Assembly: GCF_018390515.1 (NCBI RefSeq)
Contig: NZ_JAHBBK010000001.1
Location: forward strand, 1,426,001 to 1,490,000
Direction of reading: 5' to 3'
From: Mucilaginibacter sp. Bleaf8
GTDB taxonomy: Bacteria; Bacteroidota; Bacteroidia; Sphingobacteriales; Sphingobacteriaceae
DNA: 64,000 nucleotides
Each line of letters begins with the position of its first letter. Position 1 is the stretch's first letter. The notes under the pieces were generated by a model. That model was not told the DNA's origin. It saw nothing but the letters and a program-made list of their open reading frames with translations, and searched no databases. The position numbers and the translations under genes are program-made. Below, in pieces: positions 17,594 to 26,162 of this stretch.

Positions 17594-18337
17594 TTACAGC
17601 ATCCCGCCATCAACGGCAATTACCTGACCGGTGATATAAGCGCTCATATCTGATGCCAGGAAAACACAGGCATTGGCAATGTCTTCTGTTTCGCCGGCAC
17701 GTTTTAATGGGATGTTCTGGGTCCAGCCTTCAACCACTTTCGGGTCCAGCACTTCTGTCATTTCGGTTTTGATAAAGCCTGGTGCAACCACGTTGGTACG
17801 AATGTTACGTGAGCCCAACTCTTTAGCTACCGATTTAGAGAAACCAATAATACCGGCTTTGGATGCCGCATAGTTGGCCTGACCGGCATTACCCTGCACA
17901 CCTACTACCGAACTCATGTTGATGAACACACCCTGACGGGCTTTCATCATAATGCGTGAAGCGGCTTTGGTTACGTTGAAGATCGATTTCAAATTCACGT
18001 CCAGTACTTCATCCCACTGCTCTTCGGTCATGCGCATCAGCAGGCCATCTTTCGTGATACCGGCATTGTTTACTACTATATCCAGTTTGCCAAAATCGGC
18101 TACAATATCATTAATCAGTTTGTCGGCCTCGTCAAATTTCGAAGCATCAGAACGATAGCCTTTTACCTTGGTACCAAAAGCCTGTAACTCTTGCTCCAGG
18201 GCTTGTCCTTTTTCCACAGATGAAAGGTAAGTAAATGCCACATTAGCACCTTGTTCCGCAAACTTTTCGGCAATTTTACGGCCTATACCCTTTGATGCAC
18301 CGGTAATCAGCGCGGTTTTTCCTTCTAACAGTTTCAT
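17594..18337 (-). CDS. fabG: 3-oxoacyl-[acyl-carrier-protein] reductase
   Basis: NADPH-dependent reduction of beta-ketoacyl-ACP in fatty-acid elongation. It is a short-chain dehydrogenase of 247 residues with the cofactor motif TGASKGIG (13-20), NNAG (90-93), catalytic Ser in NMSSVVG (142-143), and YAASK with Y156 and K160. The C-terminal TGQVIAVDGGML is the typical FabG ending. It stands apart from other fab genes. Related SDRs cannot be fully excluded, but sequence and length fit FabG closely. Confidence 0.92.
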   Translation of the reverse strand: MKLLEGKTALITGASKGIGRKIAEKFAEQGANVAFTYLSSVEKGQALEQELQAFGTKVKGYRSDASKFDEADKLINDIVADFGKLDIVVNNAGITKDGLLMRMTEEQWDEVLDVNLKSIFNVTKAASRIMMKARQGVFINMSSVVGVQGNAGQANYAASKAGIIGFSKSVAKELGSRNIRTNVVAPGFIKTEMTEVLDPKVVEGWTQNIPLKRAGETEDIANACVFLASDMSAYITGQVIAVDGGML

Positions 18338-18508
18338 ATTTTTATCAGAATGATTTTCGAGGGGGTGAAGATAGGCATTTTAGTCGGTAAGTAAATGTGC
18401 ACACAAGCCGGTGATGGATAGCTTATTTAACGGAACTTATTTCGCCTTTTGCCCAAACGCCGGCTCTAATTATTTGTTACGCATAGGCAAAACTGATAGC
18501 AACGGCAT

Positions 18509-18841
18509 ATGAATACAGCAAAAATTATCCGCCACAGGCACAAGTATCATCATTATCTGAATGACGATCTGAAATCGGTAAAAGAAGAAACGCACTTTAA
18601 AATTGTGTTTTCGGAACCAGTCGAGCTGGATAAATTTAAAGAATGGATAGCGCAGCATGAAGGCGAATACAACTATAATAAAGAGGAAAGCCGCCAGGAT
18701 GGCAAATTCCCGAAGGTGCCGTTTTTTCATGATGAGATATGCTGGTGTGATATCATGACCTATTACCTAATGCACGTAGCGGGGTACAGCTATCATTCCT
18801 CTATTCATCCTTATAAAGGCGAAGTTTACGTTAGGGATTAA
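18509..18841 (+). CDS. hypothetical protein
   Basis: Protein of 110 residues, His/Tyr/Glu-rich (MNTAKIIRHRHKYHHYLNDD; SYHSSIHPYKGEVYVRD), no signal peptide and no membrane helix. I recognise no family. The frame is clean, is preceded by about 170 bp free of genes, and converges with nothing, so it is probably a real gene. A fully overlapping minus-strand frame (18470-18730) is not credible. Confidence 0.5.
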   Translation: MNTAKIIRHRHKYHHYLNDDLKSVKEETHFKIVFSEPVELDKFKEWIAQHEGEYNYNKEESRQDGKFPKVPFFHDEICWCDIMTYYLMHVAGYSYHSSIHPYKGEVYVRD

Positions 18842-18914
18842 AAGGATAAAAAGAGGCAGTTGCCTGATTAGGTATTTCTGAAACCGATATGATAAAGGTA
18901 TGCCCTGCACTGCT

Positions 18915-18922
18915 TACTTTTG
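18915..18922 (+). promoter_or_regulatory. -7 promoter box TACTTTTG for folC
   Basis: Exact TAnnTTTG match 30 nt before the folC ATG at 18953. Confidence 0.55.
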
Positions 18923-18952
18923 CAACCTTGCATACGTGCACAGGCTACAACC

Positions 18953-20248
18953 ATGAACTATCAGGAAACGCTCAACTACTTATACAACCAGCTGCCCATG
19001 TTTACCCGTGTGGGGGCATCGGCCTTTAAAAAAGACCTGACCAATACGCTCGCCTTATGCGAACGGCTGGGTAACCCCGAGCAAAAGTTTAAAACCATAC
19101 ATGTGGGGGGTACCAATGGTAAAGGCTCAACCTCGCACATGCTGGCCGCTATACTGCAAACAGCAGGTTACAAAACCGGCTTATATACCTCGCCCCACCT
19201 GCGCGATTTTCGTGAGCGTGTACGCATTGACGGGCAAATGCTCAGTGAGCTGGAAGTAGTTGATTTTGTAGCGCAGCATCAGGCCGACTTTGAACAGATA
19301 GAACCATCATTTTTTGAGATGACGGTTGCACTGGCATTTGATGCCTTTGCCCGCCACCATGTAGATATTGCCATTATTGAAGTAGGCTTGGGTGGACGGC
19401 TGGATTCAACCAACGTCATCTCTCCACTACTATCGGTAATCACCAATATTGGCTGGGACCATATGAACCTGCTTGGCGACACGCTGCCGCAAATTGCGGG
19501 AGAAAAAGCCGGCATTATCAAGCCCAATACGCCTGTTATCATCGGCGAGTACCAAACCGAGGTTGCTGATGTATTTAAGAACAAGGCTGCGGAGCAGCAG
19601 GCACCTATCACATTTGCTTCGGAAGAGTGGCAGGTTGAGGTTATTACAAACGGGCAAACAAACCCCGATCAGCTTTTGGCTATAACCGCGGGCAAGCAAG
19701 GAAAAGAGCAACTTAACCTTCAGTTGGATTTAACCGGCACGTACCAGCTTAAGAACGTAAAAACGGTTTTATCGGCGGTTGCACAGCTGCGGGCGCAAGG
19801 ATTTATTATTACTGATGAGCAGATACAAACCGCACTTAGCCAGGTAAAGACCTTAACCGGCCTGCAAGGCCGCTGGCAGGTACTCAGTCACTCGCCCTTA
19901 ACCATTTGCGACACGGGCCACAACCCCGATGGTGTAGAGGAAGTATTGAAGAATATTAAAGCCATATCATATGAGCACTTACATTTTGTGATAGGCATGG
20001 TAAATGATAAAGACAGCACTAAGGTACTGAGCATGTTGCCAACTGATGCAACCTACTATTTTTGCAAGCCGGATATTCCGCGCGGGCTGGATGCGCAGGC
20101 GCTGCAGCAAAACGCGGCCAGGTTTAACTTACAAGGGCAAACCTACCCATCGGTACCAGCAGCCTTACATGCGGCACAACAAGCAGCAGGCAGCAATGAT
20201 TTGGTTTTTGCCGGTGGCAGCACATTTGTAGTGGCCGAAATTGTGTAA
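18953..20248 (+). CDS. folC: bifunctional folylpolyglutamate/dihydrofolate synthase
   Basis: ATP-dependent ligase that adds glutamate to dihydropteroate and to tetrahydrofolates; Mur-ligase superfamily, cytosolic. Residues 45-60 hold the P-loop VGGTNGKGSTSHM, then GLYTSPHLRDFRERVRI, the Mg/ATP region EVGLGGRLDSTN near 144 and NIGWDHMNLLG near 163. The C-terminal domain has GRWQVL and CDTGHNPDG, typical of FolC. At 431 residues the length is normal. The ATG at 18953 gives the family N-terminus MNYQETLNYLYNQLPMF; the frame extends back to 18920. Confidence 0.94.
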   Translation: MNYQETLNYLYNQLPMFTRVGASAFKKDLTNTLALCERLGNPEQKFKTIHVGGTNGKGSTSHMLAAILQTAGYKTGLYTSPHLRDFRERVRIDGQMLSELEVVDFVAQHQADFEQIEPSFFEMTVALAFDAFARHHVDIAIIEVGLGGRLDSTNVISPLLSVITNIGWDHMNLLGDTLPQIAGEKAGIIKPNTPVIIGEYQTEVADVFKNKAAEQQAPITFASEEWQVEVITNGQTNPDQLLAITAGKQGKEQLNLQLDLTGTYQLKNVKTVLSAVAQLRAQGFIITDEQIQTALSQVKTLTGLQGRWQVLSHSPLTICDTGHNPDGVEEVLKNIKAISYEHLHFVIGMVNDKDSTKVLSMLPTDATYYFCKPDIPRGLDAQALQQNAARFNLQGQTYPSVPAALHAAQQAAGSNDLVFAGGSTFVVAEIV

Positions 20249-20312
20249 AATTAACAAAGCAGGTATGCAGTAAATCGATACATTTACGGTTAGTAAAACT
20301 GAATATCTATTT

Positions 20313-21305
20313 ATGACCTATATTGCTTCTGATAACCGGTATCAAAACATGCCGTACCGCCGCTGCGGCCGTAGCGGTATCCAATTACCTGCCATATCAT
20401 TAGGCCTGTGGCACAACTTTGGCGGGGTGGATGTGTTTGAAAACTACCGCAAAATACTGCACTTGGCTTTTGACAGTGGCATTACGCATTTTGATTTGGC
20501 CAACAACTACGGCCCACCCTACGGCTCGGCCGAAGAGAATTTTGGCATCTTGCTAAAAAAAGATTTTGCCCGCTATCGTGATGAACTGATCATATCAAGC
20601 AAGGCGGGCTATGATATGTGGCCAGGCCCATATGGTAACTGGGGTTCCAAAAAATACCTGGTAGCCAGCCTTGACCAAAGCCTGAAACGTATGGGGTTAG
20701 ATTATGTAGATATCTTTTACCATCACCGGCCCGATCCTGAAACACCGCTGGAAGAAACCATGTCGGCCCTGGATCTGATTGTGCGGCAGGGCAAGGCCTT
20801 GTACGTAGGCATTTCCAACTACCAGGCCGATGAGGCGCAGAAAGCTATTGACATATTGAACAAGCTGGGTACCCCATGCCTTATTCATCAGCCCAAATAT
20901 TCTATGTTTGAGCGCTGGGTAGAAGGTGGCTTGTTGGATGTGTTGGGTAATGAGGGTGTAGGCTGTATTCCGTTTTCGCCATTGGCTCAGGGTATGCTCA
21001 CCAACAAATACCTGCACGGCATTCCGGATGACTCACGCGCAGCGAAAACAACCGGGCATTTGCAAACAGACCAGATTACCCCCGAAAAGCTTAACCAGAT
21101 TAAACAACTGAATGACCTGGCCCAGCAACGCGGTCAAACACTGGCGCAAATGGCTATTGCCTGGTTGTTGAAAGATGAGCGCGTAACCTCGGTATTGGTT
21201 GGCGCAAGCAAACCGGAGCAACTGGCCGATTCATTAAAATCGCTGGACAAGCTTGGTTTTTCGGCCGACGAGTTAAGTAAGATTGAAACCATATTACAAG
21301 CCTGA
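20313..21305 (+). CDS. aldo/keto reductase, L-glyceraldehyde 3-phosphate reductase (YghZ) type
   Basis: NADPH-dependent oxidoreductase with a TIM barrel. The catalytic tetrad is visible: Asp in THFDLANNYG, Tyr in the same block, Lys in IISSKAGYDMW, and His in IFYHHRPD. The pattern YGSAEENFGILL and MWPGPYGNWGSKKYL is characteristic of the YghZ/AKR14 group that reduces L-glyceraldehyde 3-phosphate and methylglyoxal. At 330 residues the length fits. It overlaps the following Gfo/Idh/MocA gene by one base (TGATG), so the pair is coupled and may act on the same sugar. Confidence 0.9.
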   Translation: MTYIASDNRYQNMPYRRCGRSGIQLPAISLGLWHNFGGVDVFENYRKILHLAFDSGITHFDLANNYGPPYGSAEENFGILLKKDFARYRDELIISSKAGYDMWPGPYGNWGSKKYLVASLDQSLKRMGLDYVDIFYHHRPDPETPLEETMSALDLIVRQGKALYVGISNYQADEAQKAIDILNKLGTPCLIHQPKYSMFERWVEGGLLDVLGNEGVGCIPFSPLAQGMLTNKYLHGIPDDSRAAKTTGHLQTDQITPEKLNQIKQLNDLAQQRGQTLAQMAIAWLLKDERVTSVLVGASKPEQLADSLKSLDKLGFSADELSKIETILQA

Positions 21306-22288
21306 TGGAAACCATTAAATGGGGCATTATTGGTTGTGGCGATGTAACCGAAAAAAAGAGCGGACCCGCCTTTAGCAAAATACCCGGCAGCCAGTTGGTT
21401 GCCGTAATGCGCCGAGATGCAGAAAAAGCAGCCGACTACGCCCGTCGCCATAACGTAGGCAAATGGTACAGCGATGCCAGTGAGCTGCTGAACGACCCGG
21501 AAATTAATGCCGTTTATATTGCCACGCCGCCATCATCGCACCTGGAGTATGCACTGGCCGCTCTTGAAAAAGGATTGCCTGTATATGTAGAAAAGCCGGT
21601 AACCCGCAACGCTGCCGAAGCCGAACAAATGGCCGAAGCGGTAAAAAACAGCGGCGGCAAGCTTGTAGTGGCCCATTACCGCCGCAGGGTACCCCTATTT
21701 TTGAAAGTAAAACAGCTGCTGGACGAACAAGCCATTGGGGAAGTACGCACCGTGCAGATGCGACTCTGGCAAAGCCGCAAACCCAAACTGGTTACCGATG
21801 GCGCACCCAACTGGCGAACCACACCGGCCATATCAGGCGGTGGCTATTTTCATGACCTGTCGCCACACCAGCTGGACCTGATGTTGTACTTTTTTGGTGA
21901 GCCAGCCTTTTACCAAGGCTTTAGCCTCAACCAAGCCGGGGCTACCGAGGCCGACGACCATGTATGCGGACAGATACTATTTAAAAGCGGCGTGGTATTC
22001 AACGGATCATGGTGCTTTGATGTGGCCGAAAGCCAGAACATTGACTTATGCGAAATTATAGGCAGCGCGGGTAAAATCAGCTTTGCGGTATTTGGCAATA
22101 GCATTGATCTGGAAAACAGTGAAGGCAAGCAAACCATCAATTTTGAACAGCCGCAACACATACAACAGCCCATGATTACCAGCATTGTTGGTTACCTGCA
22201 CGGCCAGGAACCTAACCCCTGTACTATAGACGAAGCCCTGGTGCTGATGAAAATCATCGATGCCTTTGCCAGTCCGGTTAAACGGTAA
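21305..22288 (+). CDS. Gfo/Idh/MocA family oxidoreductase
   Basis: NAD(P)-dependent sugar dehydrogenase of 327 residues. The N-terminal Rossmann domain (1-125) has GIIGCGDVTEKKSGPAF at 7-23 and the EKPVTRN motif near 97-103, with the conserved Lys. The C-terminal alpha/beta domain begins with VVAHYRRRVPLFLKVKQLLD near 120 and has GGGYFHDLSPHQLDLM, the substrate His region, near 178-193. Substrate unknown. Translationally coupled to the upstream aldo/keto reductase. Confidence 0.9.
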   Translation: METIKWGIIGCGDVTEKKSGPAFSKIPGSQLVAVMRRDAEKAADYARRHNVGKWYSDASELLNDPEINAVYIATPPSSHLEYALAALEKGLPVYVEKPVTRNAAEAEQMAEAVKNSGGKLVVAHYRRRVPLFLKVKQLLDEQAIGEVRTVQMRLWQSRKPKLVTDGAPNWRTTPAISGGGYFHDLSPHQLDLMLYFFGEPAFYQGFSLNQAGATEADDHVCGQILFKSGVVFNGSWCFDVAESQNIDLCEIIGSAGKISFAVFGNSIDLENSEGKQTINFEQPQHIQQPMITSIVGYLHGQEPNPCTIDEALVLMKIIDAFASPVKR

Positions 22289-22317
22289 TTTATATCTATC
22301 AACCATAAAAACTCATT

Positions 22318-22836
22318 ATGAAAAAGTTAGCAAATCTCTCACTGATCATTACTCTGATCCTGTCGGCGTTTACCGCTTCGGCACAAACAGAAAAAAGCAA
22401 ACGCCCAAGCCCGCCGGATACTGTGCGCGCTACCATTAAAAAAGGCATAGCTATCGAGGTAGCTTACAGCCAGCCTTCGGTTAAAGGCCGTACTGTAGGT
22501 ACTGATATTGCACCTTACGGCAAAGTATGGCGCACCGGTGCCAACGAGGTTACCACCATTCAATTTGATAAAGACGTTAAAATTGACGGCAAAGCTTTGG
22601 CAGCGGGTAAGTATGGCCTTTACTCTATCCCTGGCGAAAGCGAATGGGTGGTTATATTCAGCAAAGGGAACAGCGGCTGGGGTACTAATTACAAACAGGA
22701 AGATGATGCCCTGCGTGTAACGGTTAAAACGCAAAAAGCCGCATCGTTTACCGAAAAACTTACTTTTAAAATTGACCCGGCAGGTAAAGTAAGCTTTGCC
22801 TGGGGCGATAAAATGGCGGCCTTTACGGTTAAGTAA
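22318..22836 (+). CDS. DUF2911 family secreted protein
   Basis: Protein of 172 residues with a signal peptide (NLSLIITLILSAFTASAQ-TE). The mature domain shows the DUF2911 pattern: RATIKKGIAIEVAYSQPSVK, GTDIAPYGKVWRTGANEVTT, and AAGKYGLYSIPGESEW (each read in pieces of the same single domain). The family is common in Bacteroidota, with no established function. It ends at a strong hairpin terminator and may be transcribed with the two upstream oxidoreductase genes, 29 bp away. Confidence 0.85.
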   Translation: MKKLANLSLIITLILSAFTASAQTEKSKRPSPPDTVRATIKKGIAIEVAYSQPSVKGRTVGTDIAPYGKVWRTGANEVTTIQFDKDVKIDGKALAAGKYGLYSIPGESEWVVIFSKGNSGWGTNYKQEDDALRVTVKTQKAASFTEKLTFKIDPAGKVSFAWGDKMAAFTVK

Positions 22837-22855
22837 TCCGTAAACAACACATCAA

Positions 22856-22893
22856 AATAGAAATGGCCTGCACACAAGCAGGCCATTTCTATT
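22856..22893 (+). terminator. strong intrinsic terminator after the DUF2911 gene
   Basis: Perfect 16-bp stem AATAGAAATGGCCTGC / GCAGGCCATTTCTATT with a six-base loop (22872-22877). Confidence 0.8.
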
Positions 22894-22907
22894 ATAAAGA
22901 GTTTCAA

Positions 22908-22943
22908 AAGCCCTCCCTTCCGGGGAAGGTTGGGAGGGGCCAC
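22908..22943. repeat. REP-like GC-rich palindromic repeat, copy 1
   Basis: A 36-nt element CCCTCCCTTCC..GGAAGGTTGGGAGGGG that folds on itself and abuts the stop codon of the DUF6496 gene. A second copy (46273-46308) matches at 29 of 36 positions by eye and also abuts the stop of a minus-strand gene. Confidence 0.65.
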
Positions 22944-23116
22944 TATTTCTTAGGCACCTTGGCGCCATCCTTACGCGCTTCTGACAGGCCAATGGCCACG
23001 GCTTGCTTCGGGTTGGTTACCTTTTTACCGCTCTTGCCGCTTTTTAGCTTGCCTTCTTTCATCTCGTGCATGGCCTCGCCTACCTTATCTTGTGCTTTTG
23101 CTGAATACTTTGCCAT
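22943..23116 (-). CDS. DUF6496 family small basic protein
   Basis: A 57-residue protein read on the minus strand: MAKYSAKAQDKVGEAMHEM, then KEGKLKSGKSGKKVTNPKQA and VAIGLSEARKDGAKVPKK. The Lys/Gly-rich core and the NPKQAVAIGLSEAR motif are the DUF6496 signature. These proteins are common in soil bacteria, often several per genome, and resemble small nucleic-acid-binding or stress proteins; function unproven. The gene has ordinary codon use, an ATG start and about 55 bp to the neighbouring acetyltransferase gene. Confidence 0.85.
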   Translation of the reverse strand: MAKYSAKAQDKVGEAMHEMKEGKLKSGKSGKKVTNPKQAVAIGLSEARKDGAKVPKK

Positions 23117-23170
23117 AATCTTACAGAGTTAAGGGTGTATTATTATTTACAACCGGCAAAGCTGCTTTGT

Positions 23171-23833
23171 TTACTTTAAGTTATCTGTAATCTGCTTCAG
23201 TGCGGCTATGTCGGCCGAATTGATAAGCTTCAAATGCTCGGTGATCTGCCCGGCAGACCAATCCCACCAGGCAATGGCAAGCAATTGTTCAATATCCGAA
23301 TCAGAAAAGCGCTTTCGGATAAGCTGTGCCGGGTTGCCGCCCACAATGGCATAATCGGGCACATCTTTAGTTACCACACTTTTGGCAGCAATCACAGCGC
23401 CGTTGCCAATTTTTACGCCGGGCATAATGGTCGCATCGTGCCCTATCCATACATCGTTGCCTATAACGGTATCGCCCTTGTTGGGGTACTTGGCATTTAC
23501 ATCAGCGCCCTCGTTAATCTTTTCCCAGCCATTGCCAAATATGGCAAATGGGAAAGTAGATATGGGTTTGATTTCATGATTGGCACCGTTCATGATAAAC
23601 TTTACGCCCGATGCAATAGCACAAAACTTACCGATAATCAGCTTGTCGCCAATAAAATCAAAATGGTATAACACATTGCGTTCAAAATTTGCAGGATCAT
23701 CAAAATCATCATAATAGGTATAATCGCCTACCTGAATGTTAGGCCGGGTAATTACATTTTTCAGGAAAACCAGTTTATGGTGATGTGCCAATGGATATAG
23801 CATGTCCGGGTCAGGACCGATAATATTCGTCAT
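23171..23833 (-). CDS. CatB-related O-acetyltransferase (Vat/xenobiotic acetyltransferase type)
   Basis: Acetyl-CoA-dependent trimeric acetyltransferase with a left-handed beta-helix of hexapeptide repeats. The order matches streptogramin A and chloramphenicol B acetyltransferases: VGDYTYYDD near residue 36, [21 protein letters not shown] near 68 (in parts [11 protein letters not shown] and FIMNGANHE with the catalytic His), [10 protein letters not shown], the [15 protein letters not shown] repeat near 120-134, [15 protein letters not shown] and the end [15 protein letters not shown]. At 220 residues the length is that of Vat proteins. It could acetylate an antibiotic or an ordinary sugar; the genome context (DUF6496, nucleoside phosphorylase) does not decide. 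Confidence 0.87.
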   Translation of the reverse strand: MTNIIGPDPDMLYPLAHHHKLVFLKNVITRPNIQVGDYTYYDDFDDPANFERNVLYHFDFIGDKLIIGKFCAIASGVKFIMNGANHEIKPISTFPFAIFGNGWEKINEGADVNAKYPNKGDTVIGNDVWIGHDATIMPGVKIGNGAVIAAKSVVTKDVPDYAIVGGNPAQLIRKRFSDSDIEQLLAIAWWDWSAGQITEHLKLINSADIAALKQITDNLK

Positions 23834-24033
23834 AACAATAATAAACTAAATGTTAATAAATGAGAGGATAAACAGAAGCCCCTAAGGCTTGTCCTGTAAT
23901 CTTACCAAACAGAAGATAATAAAGCGAACAAAGGGCCGACAGGTCGGGTTATATTACCATTGGAGTAAGTGCTTTATGATTAAAGCACTGCAAAATTAAA
24001 GAAATTACGGCGAGTTCAAAAACTCAAGTTTAA

Positions 24034-24041
24034 TACATTTG
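24034..24041 (+). promoter_or_regulatory. -7 box TACATTTG, four bases before the start codon
   Basis: Exact TAnnTTTG; only CCAG-length spacing (4 nt) separates it from the ATG at 24046, implying a leaderless or nearly leaderless mRNA. Confidence 0.55.
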
Positions 24042-24045
24042 CCAG

Positions 24046-24921
24046 ATGAGCTACATATCCGAAACCGACCTGATTTTGAATGCTGATGGCAGTGCCTACC
24101 ATATCAACCTGTTCCCTGATGAAGTGGCGAACACGGTTATTACCGTAGGCGACCAAGACCGGGTGGCCGAGGTAAGCAAGTATTTTGACCACATTGAGGT
24201 AAAGAAAGGCAAACGCGAATTTGTAACGCATACCGGTCGCATTGGCAACAAACGGCTAACCGTTATTTCGACCGGCATTGGTACAGATAATATTGATATT
24301 GTATTGAATGAGTTGGATGCGCTGGTAAACATTAACCTGCAAACCCGGCAGATCAAACCCGAACTGAAATCTTTGAACATCATCCGCATTGGCACCTCGG
24401 GTGCTGTGCAAACCGATATCGAGGTAGATAGCTTATTGGCCTCCAGTGCGGCATTCGGCCTCGACCCGCTGATGCACTATTACGAGCAATTGCTTACCGC
24501 TCATGAAACTGCTTTGCTGGATGCCTTCAAAGCTGCATTGACCAGCAATAACAGCATCAACCCTTATTTTACTCCTGCCGGCGAAAAGCTATTAACCGCA
24601 TTAGGCGGAGGTTTACCACAGGGCATTACCATCACCGCTCCCGGCTTTTATGCGCCGCAGGGCCGACAGGTAAGGGCTAAAAATACGATTCCGGAGCTGA
24701 TGCAAATTGTACAGGATTTTAAATTTGCAGGCGAGCGCATTACCAACCTGGAAATGGAAACGGCCGGCATATATGGACTGGCGCAAAGCTTAGGGCATCA
24801 GGCACTGTCCTTTAATATCATACTGGCCAATCGCATTACCCATCAATTCAGCAAGCGGCCGCTCCAGGTGATGGACAATTATATTAAGCAGATATTGGAA
24901 CGCATTGTATCCAGCATTTAA
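24046..24921 (+). CDS. nucleoside phosphorylase (uridine phosphorylase-like, PNP/UDP family)
   Basis: Phosphorolysis of a nucleoside to base and (deoxy)ribose 1-phosphate in pyrimidine/purine salvage. The 291 residues show the PNP_UDP_1 pattern: VITVGDQDRVAEVSKYF near 31, VISTGIGTDNIDIVLNEL near 77, the phosphate-binding IIRIGTSGAVQ near 114, and the late ITNLEMETAGIYGLAQSLGH near 234-253 with the conserved MET glutamate that contacts ribose. The base specificity cannot be fixed. Its promoter is unusually close to the ATG. Confidence 0.88.
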   Translation: MSYISETDLILNADGSAYHINLFPDEVANTVITVGDQDRVAEVSKYFDHIEVKKGKREFVTHTGRIGNKRLTVISTGIGTDNIDIVLNELDALVNINLQTRQIKPELKSLNIIRIGTSGAVQTDIEVDSLLASSAAFGLDPLMHYYEQLLTAHETALLDAFKAALTSNNSINPYFTPAGEKLLTALGGGLPQGITITAPGFYAPQGRQVRAKNTIPELMQIVQDFKFAGERITNLEMETAGIYGLAQSLGHQALSFNIILANRITHQFSKRPLQVMDNYIKQILERIVSSI

Positions 24922-25019
24922 ACTTACCACCTGCAGGTTTAAACGAAACATATACCAGCTTAACAATGTTAAGCCCCTGATAGCAAACACTAACACACAT
25001 ACTTTTTTCCGGCAAGCTT

Positions 25020-26120
25020 ATGATGATAAAAACTACCCAGGTTCCGTTTTACGCCAAATTGGCTTTAGTTCTGATAGGCTTAATCACCTTAGGCTACCTT
25101 ATCATCATAGGCAAAGAGATTCTCGATCCGCTGATGTTTGGGTTTTTATTTGCCATTTTGCTGCTGCCGCTAAGCAACTTTCTGGAAAAACGGTTTAAAC
25201 TACCTCGTAGTATGGCCGGCTTTGTATCCATACTACTAATGGTTGGCTTTATAGGCGGCATCTTTTATCTGGTGGGTTCACAAATAACCGATCTGTCGCG
25301 CGACTGGCCTTTGCTCAAAGAGCAAATCACCAAGTCATCGCACGATACCCAATTGTGGGTACAGCATACCTTTCATGTAAATACCGAAAAGCAACGGGTT
25401 TACATTGATGATACCACCAACAAAATTTTGGCATCGGGCGGGGCCGTATTGGGTACTACCTTTGGCGCAGTATCATCCCTGTTTTTGTTTTACACCTTTA
25501 TACTCATCTTCACCTTTCTGATATTGCTTTACAGGCGGTTACTGTTCCGCTTTGTGCTCAAAGTTTTTGGCGAAGAAGAAGGCGAAACCAGCGTGGTATA
25601 TGCCATTGTTGAAAACATACAGCGCATATTAAGACAGTACATTGTAGGCTTGCTGCTCGAAATGCTTATTGTATCGGCGGTAGCCTGTGTAGTATTCCTT
25701 ATTGTCGGGGTTAAGTATGCCGTATTATTGGGCGTAATAACAGGTTTATTTAACATCATTCCTTACATCGGCATTTTTTCGGCCCTGGTACTAAGCAGCC
25801 TTATCACCTTTGCAACCGGCGCTATAGCCAAAGCCGTTATCGTAGCTATTTGTGTTATTGTGATTCACATACTGGATGCCAACCTGTTACTGCCAATGGT
25901 GGTTGGTTCTAAAGTGCGGCTTAATGCGCTGATTACCTTTATAGGCATTGTACTGGGCGAAATGCTTTGGGGCTTATCGGGTATGTTTTTATCTATCCCC
26001 ACAATCGCCATCATGAAAATTGTTTTTGATCATATTGACAGCCTGAAACCCTGGGGGTACCTGTTGGGTGGCGATTATGAGTATAAAGACGAGGCCCAGA
26101 AGGAAATGAAAACCGAGTAA
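25020..26120 (+). CDS. AI-2E family transporter (PerM/YdiK-like permease)
   Basis: Polytopic membrane protein of 366 residues and about eight helices. The family is named for TqsA, but most members are uncharacterised permeases. Landmarks: the N-terminal helix pair around 14-55 (IGKEILDPLMFGFLFAILLLPL in parts), a periplasmic loop rich in polar residues (about 85-150), and the late block LLEMLIVSAVACVVFLIVGVKYA, VITGLFNIIPYIG and HILDANLLLPMVVGSKVRLNAL, typical of the superfamily. A second ATG follows the first immediately. It is followed by an unrelated membrane protein. Confidence 0.87.
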   Translation: MMIKTTQVPFYAKLALVLIGLITLGYLIIIGKEILDPLMFGFLFAILLLPLSNFLEKRFKLPRSMAGFVSILLMVGFIGGIFYLVGSQITDLSRDWPLLKEQITKSSHDTQLWVQHTFHVNTEKQRVYIDDTTNKILASGGAVLGTTFGAVSSLFLFYTFILIFTFLILLYRRLLFRFVLKVFGEEEGETSVVYAIVENIQRILRQYIVGLLLEMLIVSAVACVVFLIVGVKYAVLLGVITGLFNIIPYIGIFSALVLSSLITFATGAIAKAVIVAICVIVIHILDANLLLPMVVGSKVRLNALITFIGIVLGEMLWGLSGMFLSIPTIAIMKIVFDHIDSLKPWGYLLGGDYEYKDEAQKEMKTE

Positions 26121-26162
26121 GTTGATTGCACTGCTGGCTATATAAACCATAGCGCTCACCAT

